Shown: positions 29,656 through 39,115, counted from the stretch's first letter. The stretch is 64,000 nt of DNA from Alistipes_A hominis (GCF_014288115.1 NZ_JACOOK010000002.1:248001-312000); one strand, 5' to 3'. Notes: generated from the letters alone by a model not told the origin. Program-made: numbers and translations.

Positions 29656-30399
29656 ATGAATTTGAAATTAAAGATATGGCGTCAGCAAAACGCCCACGCG
29701 CAGGGGAAGTTCGTCGACTATACCGTTGAAAACATCTCCCCCGACACCTCGTTTCTGGAAATGCTGGATATCCTCAACAACAAGCTGATCCAGAACAACG
29801 AAGAACCCGTCGTGTTCGACCATGACTGCCGCGAAGGCATCTGCGGCATGTGCTCGTTGCACATCAACGGTCATGCGCACGGACCCGATACCGACATCAC
29901 CACCTGCCAGTTGCACATGCGCAAGTTCAAGGACGGGGATACCATCACGATCGAACCGTGGCGTTCGCGCGCTTTCCCGGTAATCAAGGACTTGGCCGTA
30001 GACCGTAGCGCCTACGACAAGATCCTGCAGGCCGGCGGTTTCATTTCGGTCAATACCGGCGGCGTGCCCGATGCCAACACGATTCCGATCCCGAAACCGG
30101 ATGCCGACGAAAGCATGGACGCGGCCGCCTGCATCGGTTGCGGCGCCTGCGTAGCCACCTGCAAGAACGGTTCCGCGATGCTGTTCGTCGCCGCCCGCGT
30201 TTCGTCGCTGGCCAAGCTGCCGCAGGGCCGCGTCGAAGCGGCCCGCCGCGCCAAAGCGATGGTCGCTAAGATGGACGAACTCGGATTCGGGGCCTGCACC
30301 AACACCGGCGCCTGCGAAGCGGAATGTCCGAAAGGGATCTCGATCGCCCACATCGCCCGGTTGAACCGCGAATTCCTTTCCGCCAAACTGAAAGATTAA
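29656..30399 (+). CDS. frdB: Succinate dehydrogenase/fumarate reductase iron-sulfur subunit
   Basis: A 247-residue protein with the [2Fe-2S] motif CREGICGMC and two further cysteine clusters, CIGCGACVATCKNG and CTNTGACEAECPKG, for the [4Fe-4S] and [3Fe-4S] centres. It carries electrons between FrdA and the cytochrome b subunit. Last gene of the operon; two hairpins follow, the second a strong terminator. Confidence 0.97.
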   Translation: MNLKLKIWRQQNAHAQGKFVDYTVENISPDTSFLEMLDILNNKLIQNNEEPVVFDHDCREGICGMCSLHINGHAHGPDTDITTCQLHMRKFKDGDTITIEPWRSRAFPVIKDLAVDRSAYDKILQAGGFISVNTGGVPDANTIPIPKPDADESMDAAACIGCGACVATCKNGSAMLFVAARVSSLAKLPQGRVEAARRAKAMVAKMDELGFGACTNTGACEAECPKGISIAHIARLNREFLSAKLKD

Positions 30400-30439
30400 G
30401 CTTTCTCGCATTATTTGCCGGAGTCGATCCGGCATCCGA

Positions 30440-30480
30440 AACGAAAAGCGTTTTACCGTTCGGGTAAAACGCTTTTCGTT
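30440..30480 (+). terminator. Terminator of the frdCAB operon
   Basis: A perfect 18-bp stem (30440-30457 with 30463-30480) with a 5-base loop. Just upstream, 30416-30434 forms a second, smaller stem-loop (7-bp arms). Confidence 0.85.
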
Positions 30481-30671
30481 ATTTCGACCATTGTTCAAAA
30501 ATTACGGCTACGATCGGGAGTAGCGGGCTATAAAACCCGAATCGATGCCAATCAATATGATGTACAACAACATATTGCATTACAAACGTCTGCCGAACGG
30601 CCATCTTCGCAAATCCACAAAATCTCTTGGAACGGTTCTTGCTTAATCCGTTTTAAACATTTTATGCAATC

Positions 30672-31655
30672 ATGAAAAAAAAGATACTCGTTACCGGCGG
30701 AGCCGGTTTCATCGGCAGCCACCTGTGCGAACGTCTGCTGGCGGACGGGCACGAAGTGGTCGCGGTGGACAATTTCGTCACGGGCAACCGCCAGAACGTG
30801 GAACACCTGCTGCACAACCCGCAGTTCCACCTGATCCGGCACGACATCACATTCCCCTACTTCGAAGAGGTCGACTGCATCTACAACCTGGCCTGCCCGT
30901 CGGCGCCGGTCTATTACATGCACGATCCGGTGATGGCGCTGAAAACCTCGCTCGTCGGATCGATCAACGTGCTCGAAGTGGCCAAGCGGATGCGGGCCCG
31001 CATCGTACACGCCTCCTCCTCGAAAGTATACGGCCTGATCCAGTCGGGCCCCGTCCCGGAAGAGTTCCGCGGCAACGTGAACCCGGTCGGCGAACACAGC
31101 GCTTACGAAGAGGGCAAACGCGCCGCAGAATCGCTTTTTACGGCCTACCACAACCAGTACGGCGTCGACACGCGGATCGCCCGGCTGTTCAACGTTTACG
31201 GCCCGCGTATGGCGTTGAACGACGGCAAAGTGATCTCCGGATTTATCCGCAACGCCCTTTACGGCGAAAACATCACGATCCGCGGCAACGGAACGCAGAC
31301 GCGCTGCTTCCTGTACATCGACGACGCGGTCGAAGCGTTGGTACGGATGATGGGAACCGACGGCAACCTGTCGAAACCGATCAACATCGGCGGAATCGAC
31401 CCGATGCGAATCGACGCATTGGCCGAAGACGTGGTGAACCTGACCGGCAGCTCGTCTAAAACGGTGCGCTTGAACCTAACGGCCGATTCCGTCCAGCATG
31501 CGATCCCCGACATCCGCTATGCCCGCCAGAGGCTGGGCTGGGAACCGCTGGTGCCGATCGAAGAAGGATTGGTACGCACGATCAAATATTTCAAAAACGC
31601 GATGAAGTCCGAGAAAAAACCGTTCCCGTTCATGAGCTGGGTCGAAATGATGTAG
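30672..31655 (+). CDS. UDP-glucuronic acid decarboxylase-like NAD-dependent epimerase
   Basis: A 327-residue short-chain dehydrogenase of the extended type. It has a GGAGFIGSHL NAD-binding loop at residues 9-18, HASSSKVYG for the catalytic Ser region, YEEGKRAAE for the Tyr/Lys pair, and RIARLFNVYGPRM. The pattern and length match UXS-type enzymes that convert UDP-glucuronate to UDP-xylose, with some substitutions (SSKVYG where STSEVYG is usual). The product would feed surface polysaccharide synthesis. It stands alone, with terminators on both sides. Confidence 0.82.
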   Translation: MKKKILVTGGAGFIGSHLCERLLADGHEVVAVDNFVTGNRQNVEHLLHNPQFHLIRHDITFPYFEEVDCIYNLACPSAPVYYMHDPVMALKTSLVGSINVLEVAKRMRARIVHASSSKVYGLIQSGPVPEEFRGNVNPVGEHSAYEEGKRAAESLFTAYHNQYGVDTRIARLFNVYGPRMALNDGKVISGFIRNALYGENITIRGNGTQTRCFLYIDDAVEALVRMMGTDGNLSKPINIGGIDPMRIDALAEDVVNLTGSSSKTVRLNLTADSVQHAIPDIRYARQRLGWEPLVPIEEGLVRTIKYFKNAMKSEKKPFPFMSWVEMM

Positions 31656-31673
31656 GATTTCGATACGAACGAC

Positions 31674-31711
31674 AACGGGGAGTTCCGGCGACGATACCGG
31701 AACTCCCCGTT
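31674..31711. terminator. Bidirectional terminator between the UXS-like gene and the prolyl oligopeptidase gene
   Basis: A perfect 15-bp stem (31674-31688 with 31697-31711) with an 8-base loop, followed on the plus strand by CATTTTACC. Its right arm reaches the stop codon of the convergent gene. Confidence 0.8.
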
Positions 31712-33762
31712 CATTTTACCTCCGTACCGGTATTCCGGAACAGGAAAACGAGCACATCCGCCTGTTCGTCGATCCTTTTCGCGGTGGGCTTGCCGAGGCC
31801 ATGCCCGGCGGCGGTATCGATCCGGATCAGCACCGGCCGGTCGCATCCCTGCGCGGCCTGCAACGTCGCGGCGAACTTGAACGAGTGCGCCGGCACCACC
31901 CGGTCGTCGTGATCGGCGGTCGTGACCAGCGTAGCCGGATAACACGTCCCCGGCCGGATATTGTGCAACGGCGAATAACGGTACAGGTATTCGAAATCGG
32001 CCGGGCGGTCGCTGCTGCCGTACTCCACGACCCAGCCCCAACCGACGGTAAACTTATGGTAGCGCAACATGTCCATCACGCCGACGGCCGGAAGCGCCAC
32101 GGCAAAGAGGTCGGGCCGCTGCACCATGCAGGCGCCGACGAGCAGGCCGCCGTTCGAACCGCCGGCGATCGCCAACTTATGCGGAGCGGTGTATTTCCGG
32201 TCGATCAAGTATTCGGCGGCCGCGATAAAGTCGTCGAACACGTTCTGCTTAGCGGAAAGCATACCCGCCCGGTGCCACCGTTCCCCGAACTCGCCGCCGC
32301 CGCGCAGGTTCGCCACCGCATAAATGCCGCCCTGCTCCATCAACAGCACCGCCAACGGCGAGAAACCCGGCGTCAGATTGATGTTGAAACCGCCGTATCC
32401 GTACAGGTAAACGGGATTCTCTCCGTTCCGTTCCAGCTCTTTGCGGTGCGCCAGGAACATCGGAACGCGCGTTCCGTCCCGGCTCTCGTATTCGTGCCGT
32501 TCGACGACGAATTCCTCCGGGGAAAACTTCACCGGCGAAATCCGGTACGGCTCGGAAGCCCCGGTCGCCGGATCGTAGCGGTAAACGGCCGGCGGTTGCG
32601 TGAACGAAGCGTAAGCATAAAATATCTCGGACGGAACGTCTCCGCCGCTGAAACCGGTTACCGTCCCAATGCCGGGCAACCGCACCTCCCGCACCGGCCG
32701 GCCTCCCAGGTCGTACTGCACGACGGCGCTGTGCGCGCGATCGAGGTAATGCGCGAACAACGCCCCGCCGGCCACGGACGCCGCGACCAACTGCCGATCG
32801 GATGCGGCCAACAGTTCGGTGATCTCCGGATAACCGGCGCTGAAATCCACCTGCAACAGCCGACCGTTCGGCGCTCCCTGGTTCGTATGGAAAATCGCCC
32901 GGTCGTCTTGCGCATAAACCAGCGCATAATCGCCGGTAAACCCGAAGAACAGCTTGCGAAACGTCCGGTCGTGCCGCGAAAGGTCGCGGTACAGCACTTC
33001 GTTGCCGCAGGTTCCCTCGGCGACCGTAACGAAGAGCTGCCGGTCGTCCCGGCTAACCGCCGCAGTCAGGTAGCGCAGCGGATGCTCTTCGTCGCAATAT
33101 ATCGTGCGGTCGGCCGACTGATCGGTCCCGATCCGGTGAAAAAACACTTTTTGAGAGTGGTTGCAGGCCGACAGCGCCTTTTCCGGAGCCGGCCGGTCGT
33201 ACCCGCTGTAATAAAACCCGTCTCCGCTCCATACGGCTCCGGAGAATTTGACCCAACGGATGCGGTCGGGCAACAGGTCTCCCGTAGCGAGCTCCTTTAT
33301 GCGAAGCTCCACCCAATCCGAACCCGATTCGGCCGCCGAAAAAGCCATGTAACGATTATCCCGCGAGAACGACACGCCGGTCAGCGCGACCGTACCTTCT
33401 TCCGACAGCGTATTCGGATCGAGGAATACCTCGGGGCCCTTCCCGTCCCGCTGCCGGTACAAAACGCTTTGGTTCCGCAACCCGTCGTTTTCAAAGAAAA
33501 AACGGGAATCGCCGTGGCGTTCCGGAATCCCGTACTTCGGATAATCCCACAATTCGGCCAGCCGGGCGGCGATCCGGTCGCGTTCCGGAAACTGCGACAG
33601 GTAGCGGCGGGTCACTTCGTTCTCGGCCGCCACCCAGCGGACGGTTTCGTCCGAACGGTCGTCTTCGAGCCAGCGGTAGGGATCGGCCACTTCGGTTCCG
33701 AAATAATCGTCCGTCGTATCGTCCCGCCGGGCAACGGGATAGGTCAGTTCTATCGTTCTCAT
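31711..33762 (-). CDS. Prolyl oligopeptidase (S9A)
   Basis: A 683-residue protein. The start at 33762 is chosen because the family begins there (YPVARRDDTTDDYFGTEVADPYRWLE); the frame stays open for 461 more codons upstream, but that part is antisense to dapD and birA. An N-terminal beta-propeller is followed by an alpha/beta-hydrolase domain with the nucleophile in AGGSNGGLLVG, Asp near 620 (DHDDRVVPAHS) and His654 (AAGHGLGKPT). It cleaves after proline in short peptides. No signal peptide is seen, so it is probably cytoplasmic. Confidence 0.93.
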   Translation of the reverse strand: MRTIELTYPVARRDDTTDDYFGTEVADPYRWLEDDRSDETVRWVAAENEVTRRYLSQFPERDRIAARLAELWDYPKYGIPERHGDSRFFFENDGLRNQSVLYRQRDGKGPEVFLDPNTLSEEGTVALTGVSFSRDNRYMAFSAAESGSDWVELRIKELATGDLLPDRIRWVKFSGAVWSGDGFYYSGYDRPAPEKALSACNHSQKVFFHRIGTDQSADRTIYCDEEHPLRYLTAAVSRDDRQLFVTVAEGTCGNEVLYRDLSRHDRTFRKLFFGFTGDYALVYAQDDRAIFHTNQGAPNGRLLQVDFSAGYPEITELLAASDRQLVAASVAGGALFAHYLDRAHSAVVQYDLGGRPVREVRLPGIGTVTGFSGGDVPSEIFYAYASFTQPPAVYRYDPATGASEPYRISPVKFSPEEFVVERHEYESRDGTRVPMFLAHRKELERNGENPVYLYGYGGFNINLTPGFSPLAVLLMEQGGIYAVANLRGGGEFGERWHRAGMLSAKQNVFDDFIAAAEYLIDRKYTAPHKLAIAGGSNGGLLVGACMVQRPDLFAVALPAVGVMDMLRYHKFTVGWGWVVEYGSSDRPADFEYLYRYSPLHNIRPGTCYPATLVTTADHDDRVVPAHSFKFAATLQAAQGCDRPVLIRIDTAAGHGLGKPTAKRIDEQADVLVFLFRNTGTEVK

Positions 33763-33845
33763 ATCTGAATCGTTCCGCCGTCCGCCCCAAGGGACGGGCA
33801 GTGCACAAAAATAGGGATTGTTTCCCGGAATCCGACAGATTTTTT

Positions 33846-33853
33846 TAACTTTG
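33846..33853 (+). promoter_or_regulatory. -7 element (TAACTTTG) for dapD
   Basis: Perfect TAnnTTTG, 27 bases before the dapD start. The nearest TTG upstream is 25 bases away, longer than usual. Confidence 0.65.
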
Positions 33854-33879
33854 CGATCATACCTTAACGGAGAACGGAT

Positions 33880-34701
33880 ATGTGCGAAGAATTGAAAAAA
33901 ACGGTAGAAAAAGCTTGGGATAACCGGGAATTGCTCGGCGACGAGCGCGTCAAACAGGCGATCCGCGACGCGATCGACCTGCTCGACAAAGGAAAGCTGC
34001 GGACGGCGGAACCGCTCGCCGACGGAACGTGGCAGGTGAACGAATGGGTCAAAAAAGCGGTCATCCTCTACTTCCCGATCCAGCAGATCGAAGTGATCGA
34101 AGCCGGCCCGCTGGAGTTTCACGACAAACTGAAACTGAAAACCGGATACCGCGAACTGGGCGTCCGCGTCGTACCGCAGGCTACGGCCCGTTACGGAGCC
34201 TACCTGGCCCCCGGCGTAATCATGATGCCGTCGTACGTCAACATCGGCGCTTACGTCGATGAAGGGACGATGGTCGATACGTGGGTGACCGTGGGTTCGT
34301 GCGCCCAGATCGGCAAACGCGTCCACCTGAGCGGCGGCGTAGGGATCGGCGGCGTGCTGGAACCCGTACAGGCGGCCCCGGTGATTATCGAGGACAACTG
34401 TTTCGTCGGCAGCCGCTGCATCGTCGTCGAAGGGGCCCATATCTGCCGCGAAGCGGTGCTCGGCGCCAACGTGGTGATTACCGGTTCGACCAAGATCATC
34501 GACGTGACGGGTCGGGAACCGAAAATTTACAAAGGGTACGTTCCGCCCCGCTCGGTCGTAATCCCCGGTTCGTACACGAAGCAGTTCCCCGCCGGAACTT
34601 ACCAGGTTCCGTGCGCGCTGATCATCGGGCAGCGCAAAGCCTCGACCGACCTGAAAACGACGCTGAACGACGCCCTGCGGGAATTCAATGTATCCGTATA
34701 A
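33880..34701 (+). CDS. dapD: 2,3,4,5-tetrahydropyridine-2,6-dicarboxylate N-succinyltransferase
   Basis: A 273-residue protein, the normal DapD length. It has an N-terminal helical part (ELLGDERVKQAIRDAIDLLD) and a left-handed parallel beta-helix of hexapeptide repeats (YVNIGAYVDEGTMVDTWVTV, IEDNCFVGSRCIVVEGAHI). It transfers succinyl from succinyl-CoA in the lysine/diaminopimelate pathway. asd, an earlier step of the same pathway, is at 49067-50077. birA follows after 6 bp. Confidence 0.96.
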   Translation: MCEELKKTVEKAWDNRELLGDERVKQAIRDAIDLLDKGKLRTAEPLADGTWQVNEWVKKAVILYFPIQQIEVIEAGPLEFHDKLKLKTGYRELGVRVVPQATARYGAYLAPGVIMMPSYVNIGAYVDEGTMVDTWVTVGSCAQIGKRVHLSGGVGIGGVLEPVQAAPVIIEDNCFVGSRCIVVEGAHICREAVLGANVVITGSTKIIDVTGREPKIYKGYVPPRSVVIPGSYTKQFPAGTYQVPCALIIGQRKASTDLKTTLNDALREFNVSV

Positions 34702-34707
34702 CCGATC

Positions 34708-35487
34708 ATGGGAATAAAACAGGAACTCGAACGATTCGCCGGGCAGGTCGGATTCACGCTCGCCTACCTCGACGAAACGACGTCGACGAACGACGTCGCC
34801 CGCGACCCGCGCTACGACGCCGGAGCGGTCGTTATCGCCGAACGGCAAAGCCGCGGACGCGGACAGCGCGGGAACAGTTGGAGCAGCTCCGCCGGAGCGA
34901 ACCTGACTTTCTCGGTCGTACTGTGCCCCGGATTCCTGGAAACCGCGCAGCAATTTTACCTGTCGAAAGCCGTATCGCTGGCCGTATGCGACACGGTGGA
35001 AAGCTTCGGCGTCCGGCCGCAGGTCAAATGGCCGAACGACATCTACATCGACGGACGGAAAGTGGCCGGCATTTTGATCGAAAACGATTTGGCGGGAAAT
35101 TTTCTTTCCCGTTCGGTCGTGGGAATCGGGATCAACGTCAACCAAACCGAATTCGATCCGGCCTTGCCGAATCCGACATCGCTCGCAGTCGCCGCGGGCC
35201 GGAAGCTGGACAGGGCGGAAGTTTTTAGACTATTTTACGAAAAAATGAGTTTCCGCTACGGGCAGTTGCAGCAACAACGGTACGCGGCGATGGATACGGA
35301 CTACGCCGCCAGGCTTTACCGCCTCGGCGAGACGCATTCGTTTGTGGACGGACGGACGAAAGTCCGTTTCGAGGGGACGATCTGCGGCGTTCTTCCGACC
35401 GGCGAATTGGAGGTCAGACACCGCGACGGACAAATGCACCGGTATCTCTTCAAGGAGATCGAATACACGATTACGGGAATCGGCTGA
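34708..35487 (+). CDS. birA: Biotin-[acetyl-CoA-carboxylase] ligase, catalytic form without DNA-binding domain
   Basis: A 259-residue protein. The biotin/ATP-binding ERQSRGRGQRGNSWSS, VKWPNDIYIDGRKVAGILIE and VGIGINVNQ motifs are intact, with a small C-terminal domain. It lacks the N-terminal winged helix of bifunctional BirA, so it should biotinylate carboxylase subunits without acting as a repressor. Coupled to dapD (6-bp gap). Confidence 0.95.
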   Translation: MGIKQELERFAGQVGFTLAYLDETTSTNDVARDPRYDAGAVVIAERQSRGRGQRGNSWSSSAGANLTFSVVLCPGFLETAQQFYLSKAVSLAVCDTVESFGVRPQVKWPNDIYIDGRKVAGILIENDLAGNFLSRSVVGIGINVNQTEFDPALPNPTSLAVAAGRKLDRAEVFRLFYEKMSFRYGQLQQQRYAAMDTDYAARLYRLGETHSFVDGRTKVRFEGTICGVLPTGELEVRHRDGQMHRYLFKEIEYTITGIG

Positions 35488-35551
35488 TTTAACGCGGAAC
35501 GACTGTAACTTTTGCGCTGAAAATACGTTGTAATGACAAATACCGGACTTA

Positions 35552-36040
35552 ATGACAGTTTCTGAATACGATAAATGTGTCAGACAATATTCCGATAATT
35601 TATACCGTTTCATACTGAAATCATTACGCAATGACGAGCAGGCGAAAGATATTGTCCAGGAGAGTTTTCTGAGGTTGTGGGAAAACCGGGAAGCCGTCAT
35701 CGAAGGAAAAGAGAAGTCCTATCTTTTTACCATAGCGTACCGGCTGATCGTAGATCATGTTCGTCTCGAAAAGCGTTACACCGGCGACGAAACCTTGCTG
35801 AAAAACCGACACTCCCCGGCGGAAAGAGAATATAACAACGCACGGGAAATGCTCGAACACTATTTGAACGAACTCCCGCCGATGCAGAAATCCCTGATCC
35901 TGTTGCGGGATTACGAAGGATACAGCTACCGGGAGATGGCGGAAATGACCCATCTGACCGAAGCGCAGGTGAAAGTCTACATTTTCAGGGCGCGGGTGGC
36001 ATTGAAAAAGAACATTGGAGACATAAATAATATTTTGTAA
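35552..36040 (+). CDS. ECF-type RNA polymerase sigma factor
   Basis: A 162-residue protein with sigma region 2 (DEQAKDIVQESFLRLWENR, YLFTIAYRLIVDHVR) and region 4 (LPPMQKSLILLRDYEGYSYREMA, followed by AQVKVYIFRAR). It directs RNA polymerase to a specific regulon when released from its anti-sigma factor. The stop codon shares its last base with the start of the next gene, a mark of translational coupling. The near match TAACTTTTG upstream has one T too many for the normal -7 box and could instead be a special promoter. Confidence 0.93.
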   Translation: MTVSEYDKCVRQYSDNLYRFILKSLRNDEQAKDIVQESFLRLWENREAVIEGKEKSYLFTIAYRLIVDHVRLEKRYTGDETLLKNRHSPAEREYNNAREMLEHYLNELPPMQKSLILLRDYEGYSYREMAEMTHLTEAQVKVYIFRARVALKKNIGDINNIL

Positions 36041-36879
36041 TGAAAATCGGTCCGGATAATTACCAGGAATGGGCCTTGGATTACATCGAAGGTAATCTGA
36101 GCAGGGAGGAGCGCGCCTCGTTCGAATCCTTCCTTACCCGGCATGCGGACATAGCCCGCGAAATCGCGTCTTTGCAGGACGACATGCCGGTAATGGTCGC
36201 CGAACAGATCGTTTACCCCGACAAACGCTCCCTGTTGCGGGGAGGAAAAACAATGAGCTTCGGCCGGATCACGTCGTTTCTGGGCGGAGCGGCGGCGGCA
36301 TCGCTGCTGATCGGACTGTTTACGCTGGTCGACAGCCATTCGTCGCAGAAGGAGCAGTTGCTCGCCGACCGGGCGAAAGAGGTTTTCCGCGAAGAGCTTC
36401 CGGCCGAACAGGACGAATGGACCGCTTCGGAAAGCGCGGGCGGCAGCGAAGAGAAACAAGACATCCCGCAACTGGCCGCCGCCGTACCGCAACGAGCCGC
36501 GTCCGGCAACCGCATCGCCCTCCGGACCAACGTCCCGACAACGTCCCGGACGAACGCCCAGGCCGTACAGCCCGAGCGCATTCAGCCGTTGTCGGAGCTG
36601 ATCGGCAGCGAACCGCAACTGATCGCGCCGACGAGCGAACCGATCGCCCTGGCGGCGCTCAAGACCGGCGCGGAAATCTCCGGAACTCCGGGCGCAAAGA
36701 CGCAGGCCGGCGCGGAAAAGAGCGCCGAACCCAAAAAATTCAACCTGATTTCGCTGTTCGCCCCGTTCGATCCGATCATTCCGATCAAAACTTACCGAAC
36801 CGAAAACGAACACGGAATCGAAATTGCATCCATCCTACGGATCGGCAACAAAATACAAAAAACGGAAGCTCATGATTAA
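36040..36879 (+). CDS. Probable membrane anti-sigma factor
   Basis: A 279-residue protein. The cytoplasmic N-terminus (WALDYIEGNLSREERASFE) resembles Bacteroidetes anti-sigma domains, followed by one membrane segment (about residues 72-95, FGRITSFLGGAAAASLLIGL) and a long, low-complexity periplasmic part. It overlaps the sigma gene by one base and the next gene by 8 bases. It should hold the sigma factor at the membrane. The region after the membrane span is a candidate target for site-1 and site-2 (RseP) proteolysis. Assignment rests on position and layout. Confidence 0.78.
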   Translation: MKIGPDNYQEWALDYIEGNLSREERASFESFLTRHADIAREIASLQDDMPVMVAEQIVYPDKRSLLRGGKTMSFGRITSFLGGAAAASLLIGLFTLVDSHSSQKEQLLADRAKEVFREELPAEQDEWTASESAGGSEEKQDIPQLAAAVPQRAASGNRIALRTNVPTTSRTNAQAVQPERIQPLSELIGSEPQLIAPTSEPIALAALKTGAEISGTPGAKTQAGAEKSAEPKKFNLISLFAPFDPIIPIKTYRTENEHGIEIASILRIGNKIQKTEAHD

Positions 36880-37714
36880 AAAAGCGCTACTCTCGACGCT
36901 GTTCATCGGTTATATCATCTGTCCGGCACAGGCGCAAAACACGGATACCGTCTCCCAGAAACGCGAAACGTTCGTCCTGGAAGAGGGACGCCCCGACAGA
37001 TCGAAAAGCAGATCGAACCAAAGCAAGCTCGTCGTCGCGGTCAATAACTTTTCCCAAAAATCGAACTCGGATCGTCACAGCAAACTGCTGTGGAACGACG
37101 GCCACTGGGCCGGGATCGGCATCCATTACAGCGGCCTGATCACCAACCTCGGAGACATGCAGCTTCCGGACGACGCGCAATACCTGTCCCAAAGCGCCAA
37201 ATCGATCGGAGTCACGCTGAATCCAATCGACTATACGCTACTGAAAAGCAGGCACGTAGGCTTGCTGACCGGGATCGGCGTCGAATTCAATAACTTCCGT
37301 TTCGACAACAACATCGCGCTGAAACAGGAAAACGGCGTCACCGTCCCCGACTATCAATACGAAGAACAACACATCCGGTTGAGCAAATCGAAACTATACA
37401 CCTGCTACCTGAATGTTCCGCTACTGGTCGAATTCCAGATGGGGCGCCGCAACGACTTCTTTATCAACGCCGGCATGGTCGGCGGATGGCGAATGGGGAC
37501 GCACTCCAAAATCAAAGCCTCCGACCCGCGGCTGAGCGGCAAATTCAAGAACCACAGCAATTTCGGACTGCGTAATTTCCATTACGGCTACACCCTCAAC
37601 ATCGGCTACAACCATTTCGCCATCTCGGCGACATATTACCGCTCCACGCTCTTCAAAGACGGCAAAGGCCCCCGGGTTCAGCAGATCAACGTCGGGCTGT
37701 CGTTTATTTTGTAA
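36872..37714 (+). CDS. Outer-membrane beta-barrel protein (PorT/OMP_b-brl_2-like)
   Basis: A 280-residue protein with a signal peptide (MIKKALLSTLFIGYIICPAQ, cleavage near residue 22). The rest has alternating hydrophobic strands, several Gly/Tyr-rich turns and a final beta-strand ending in Leu (VQQINVGLSFIL), the usual end of an outer-membrane barrel. The start at 36872 is preferred over the in-frame upstream option because it gives the signal peptide. Third gene of the sigma/anti-sigma operon, so it may be a stress-responsive or surveillance barrel. Function unknown. Confidence 0.8.
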   Translation: MIKKALLSTLFIGYIICPAQAQNTDTVSQKRETFVLEEGRPDRSKSRSNQSKLVVAVNNFSQKSNSDRHSKLLWNDGHWAGIGIHYSGLITNLGDMQLPDDAQYLSQSAKSIGVTLNPIDYTLLKSRHVGLLTGIGVEFNNFRFDNNIALKQENGVTVPDYQYEEQHIRLSKSKLYTCYLNVPLLVEFQMGRRNDFFINAGMVGGWRMGTHSKIKASDPRLSGKFKNHSNFGLRNFHYGYTLNIGYNHFAISATYYRSTLFKDGKGPRVQQINVGLSFIL

Positions 37715-38018
37715 TCGCCGCGCGGCCGTTCGTTTTTCGCGCCGCAATTTTGCTCGAAACGGCGGAAACGACCGTTTTCATACCCGTTTACGTACGCCGG
37801 ACCGCTCCGCATCGAACGGCCCGACTTTATTTCTCCGTACCGCAAATTATCCTGCCGGCCCGGAAAATCTTACCGTTCTTCGGAAATTCCGTCGGAAAGC
37901 CGCCCCGTCCTTCCGACCCGGCGGAATGCGGCCAAACCGATTCCTCCCCCCGGAAACTATTGAAAAATCGCCGGAAAATGCGTATCTTTGCAAAGGAAAC
38001 CTTTTAACCGCCCCGAAG
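37715..38018 (+). other. Intergenic region upstream of deoC
   Basis: 304 bases with no supported gene. The only clear signal is the deoC promoter at 37960-37990. An 85-codon frame at 37750-38007 has no family features. Confidence 0.6.
37960..37990 (+). promoter_or_regulatory. Promoter of deoC
   Basis: TTG at 37960-37962, a 20-base spacer, and TATCTTTG at 37983-37990. Transcription would begin near 37997, which excludes in-frame starts before that and supports the ATG at 38019. Confidence 0.8.
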
Positions 38019-38897
38019 ATGGAATACAGCAATAATCTGAAAAAGTTCGGCGCCGGACTCCCGGCCGGACAGGTCGATAAAATCGTTGCCGGTATCCGTC
38101 CCCTCGCGGAAAAGAACCGGAATACGGAGGTCTATAAACGCTGTTTCGGTTTCATCGACCTGACTTCGCTGAACAGCACCGATTCGCACGAGCGGATCGA
38201 ACGGTTCGTCACGAAAGCCGTCGAATTTCCGAATCGTTTCTCCGGAATCCCGGGCGTCGCATCGGTATGTATCTACCCGGCTTTCGTCGAAACGGCAGGC
38301 CTGGTTATCAGCGACTCCAAAATGACGATCACCAGCGTAACGGGAGGATTCCCCGCTTCGCAGACTTACTTGGAGGTCAAAATGCTCGAAACGGCGATGG
38401 CCGTCGAGAACGGCGCCGACGAAATCGACGTCGTTATCAGCATCGGAGAGTTTCTCAACGGCGAATACGACCTGATGGGCAACGAAATCGAAACGCTCCG
38501 CAAGGAGATCGGCGACGAGATCACCCTGAAAGTGATCCTCGAATCGGGCATCCTGGCCGAGCCGGAACTGATCCACCGGGCCGCCGTGATCGCCATGCTC
38601 GCCGGAGCCGATTTCATCAAAACCTCGACCGGCAAGGCTTCGGTCGCCGCGACTCCCGAAGCGGCGGTAGTGATGTGCGAAGCCATCAGGCTGTTCGCCG
38701 CACAAACCGGACGCAAGGTGGGATTCAAAGCGGCCGGAGGAATTTCGACCCCGGAAGACGCTGCGCTTTACTACACGATCGTACAGGAAATCCTGGGCGA
38801 GGAGTGGCTTACGCCGGAACGTTTCCGGATCGGCGCCAGCTCGCTGGCGAACAACCTGCTCTCGGCCATCGAGGGCAATCCCGTACACTATTTTTAA
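38019..38897 (+). CDS. deoC: Deoxyribose-phosphate aldolase
   Basis: A 292-residue class I aldolase. Residues FIDLTSLN, SVCIYPAFV, ENGADEIDVVISIGEFLNG, the Schiff-base Lys in FIKTSTGKAS, and VGFKAAGGIST with the second active-site Lys are all present. It splits 2-deoxyribose 5-phosphate into glyceraldehyde 3-phosphate and acetaldehyde in deoxynucleoside breakdown. Purine nucleoside phosphorylase (58067-58870) works in the same salvage route. The start is set by the promoter just upstream. Confidence 0.96.
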   Translation: MEYSNNLKKFGAGLPAGQVDKIVAGIRPLAEKNRNTEVYKRCFGFIDLTSLNSTDSHERIERFVTKAVEFPNRFSGIPGVASVCIYPAFVETAGLVISDSKMTITSVTGGFPASQTYLEVKMLETAMAVENGADEIDVVISIGEFLNGEYDLMGNEIETLRKEIGDEITLKVILESGILAEPELIHRAAVIAMLAGADFIKTSTGKASVAATPEAAVVMCEAIRLFAAQTGRKVGFKAAGGISTPEDAALYYTIVQEILGEEWLTPERFRIGASSLANNLLSAIEGNPVHYF

Positions 38898-39107
38898 CAC
38901 CGGACGACCATTTTTCCGACGCCGGTTTTACGGGTAAACTGCGGGTTCTCCAGACCGGAGGACATCCCTATAACTACTTGTGGCTTGTTCCCGTATCGGC
39001 TACCTCGACCCCGGATCGGGAAAAAATCCGAAAAGAACGACCGGATCGTTTCCGGCGATAGTAAATTACAAAAATTTTTTATAAATTGCAAGGCTTGAAC
39101 TGATAAT

Positions 39108-39115
39108 AAAGGAGG
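39108..39115 (+). promoter_or_regulatory. Strong Shine-Dalgarno site before gltA
   Basis: AAAGGAGG ends 6 bases before the gltA ATG. Other genes in this window rely on A-rich leaders, so such a perfect anti-16S match is unusual here. Confidence 0.75.

Noticed and set aside
30415..30675. 86-codon frame after frdB
   Set aside because: It runs through the frdB terminator stem and a non-conserved spacer.
33763..35145. N-terminal extension of 461 codons on the prolyl oligopeptidase frame
   Set aside because: It is antisense to dapD and birA, has no domain features, and the family start lies at 33762.
37750..38007. 85-codon frame between the beta-barrel gene and deoC
   Set aside because: It crosses the deoC promoter, has no signal peptide or family features, and no promoter of its own.
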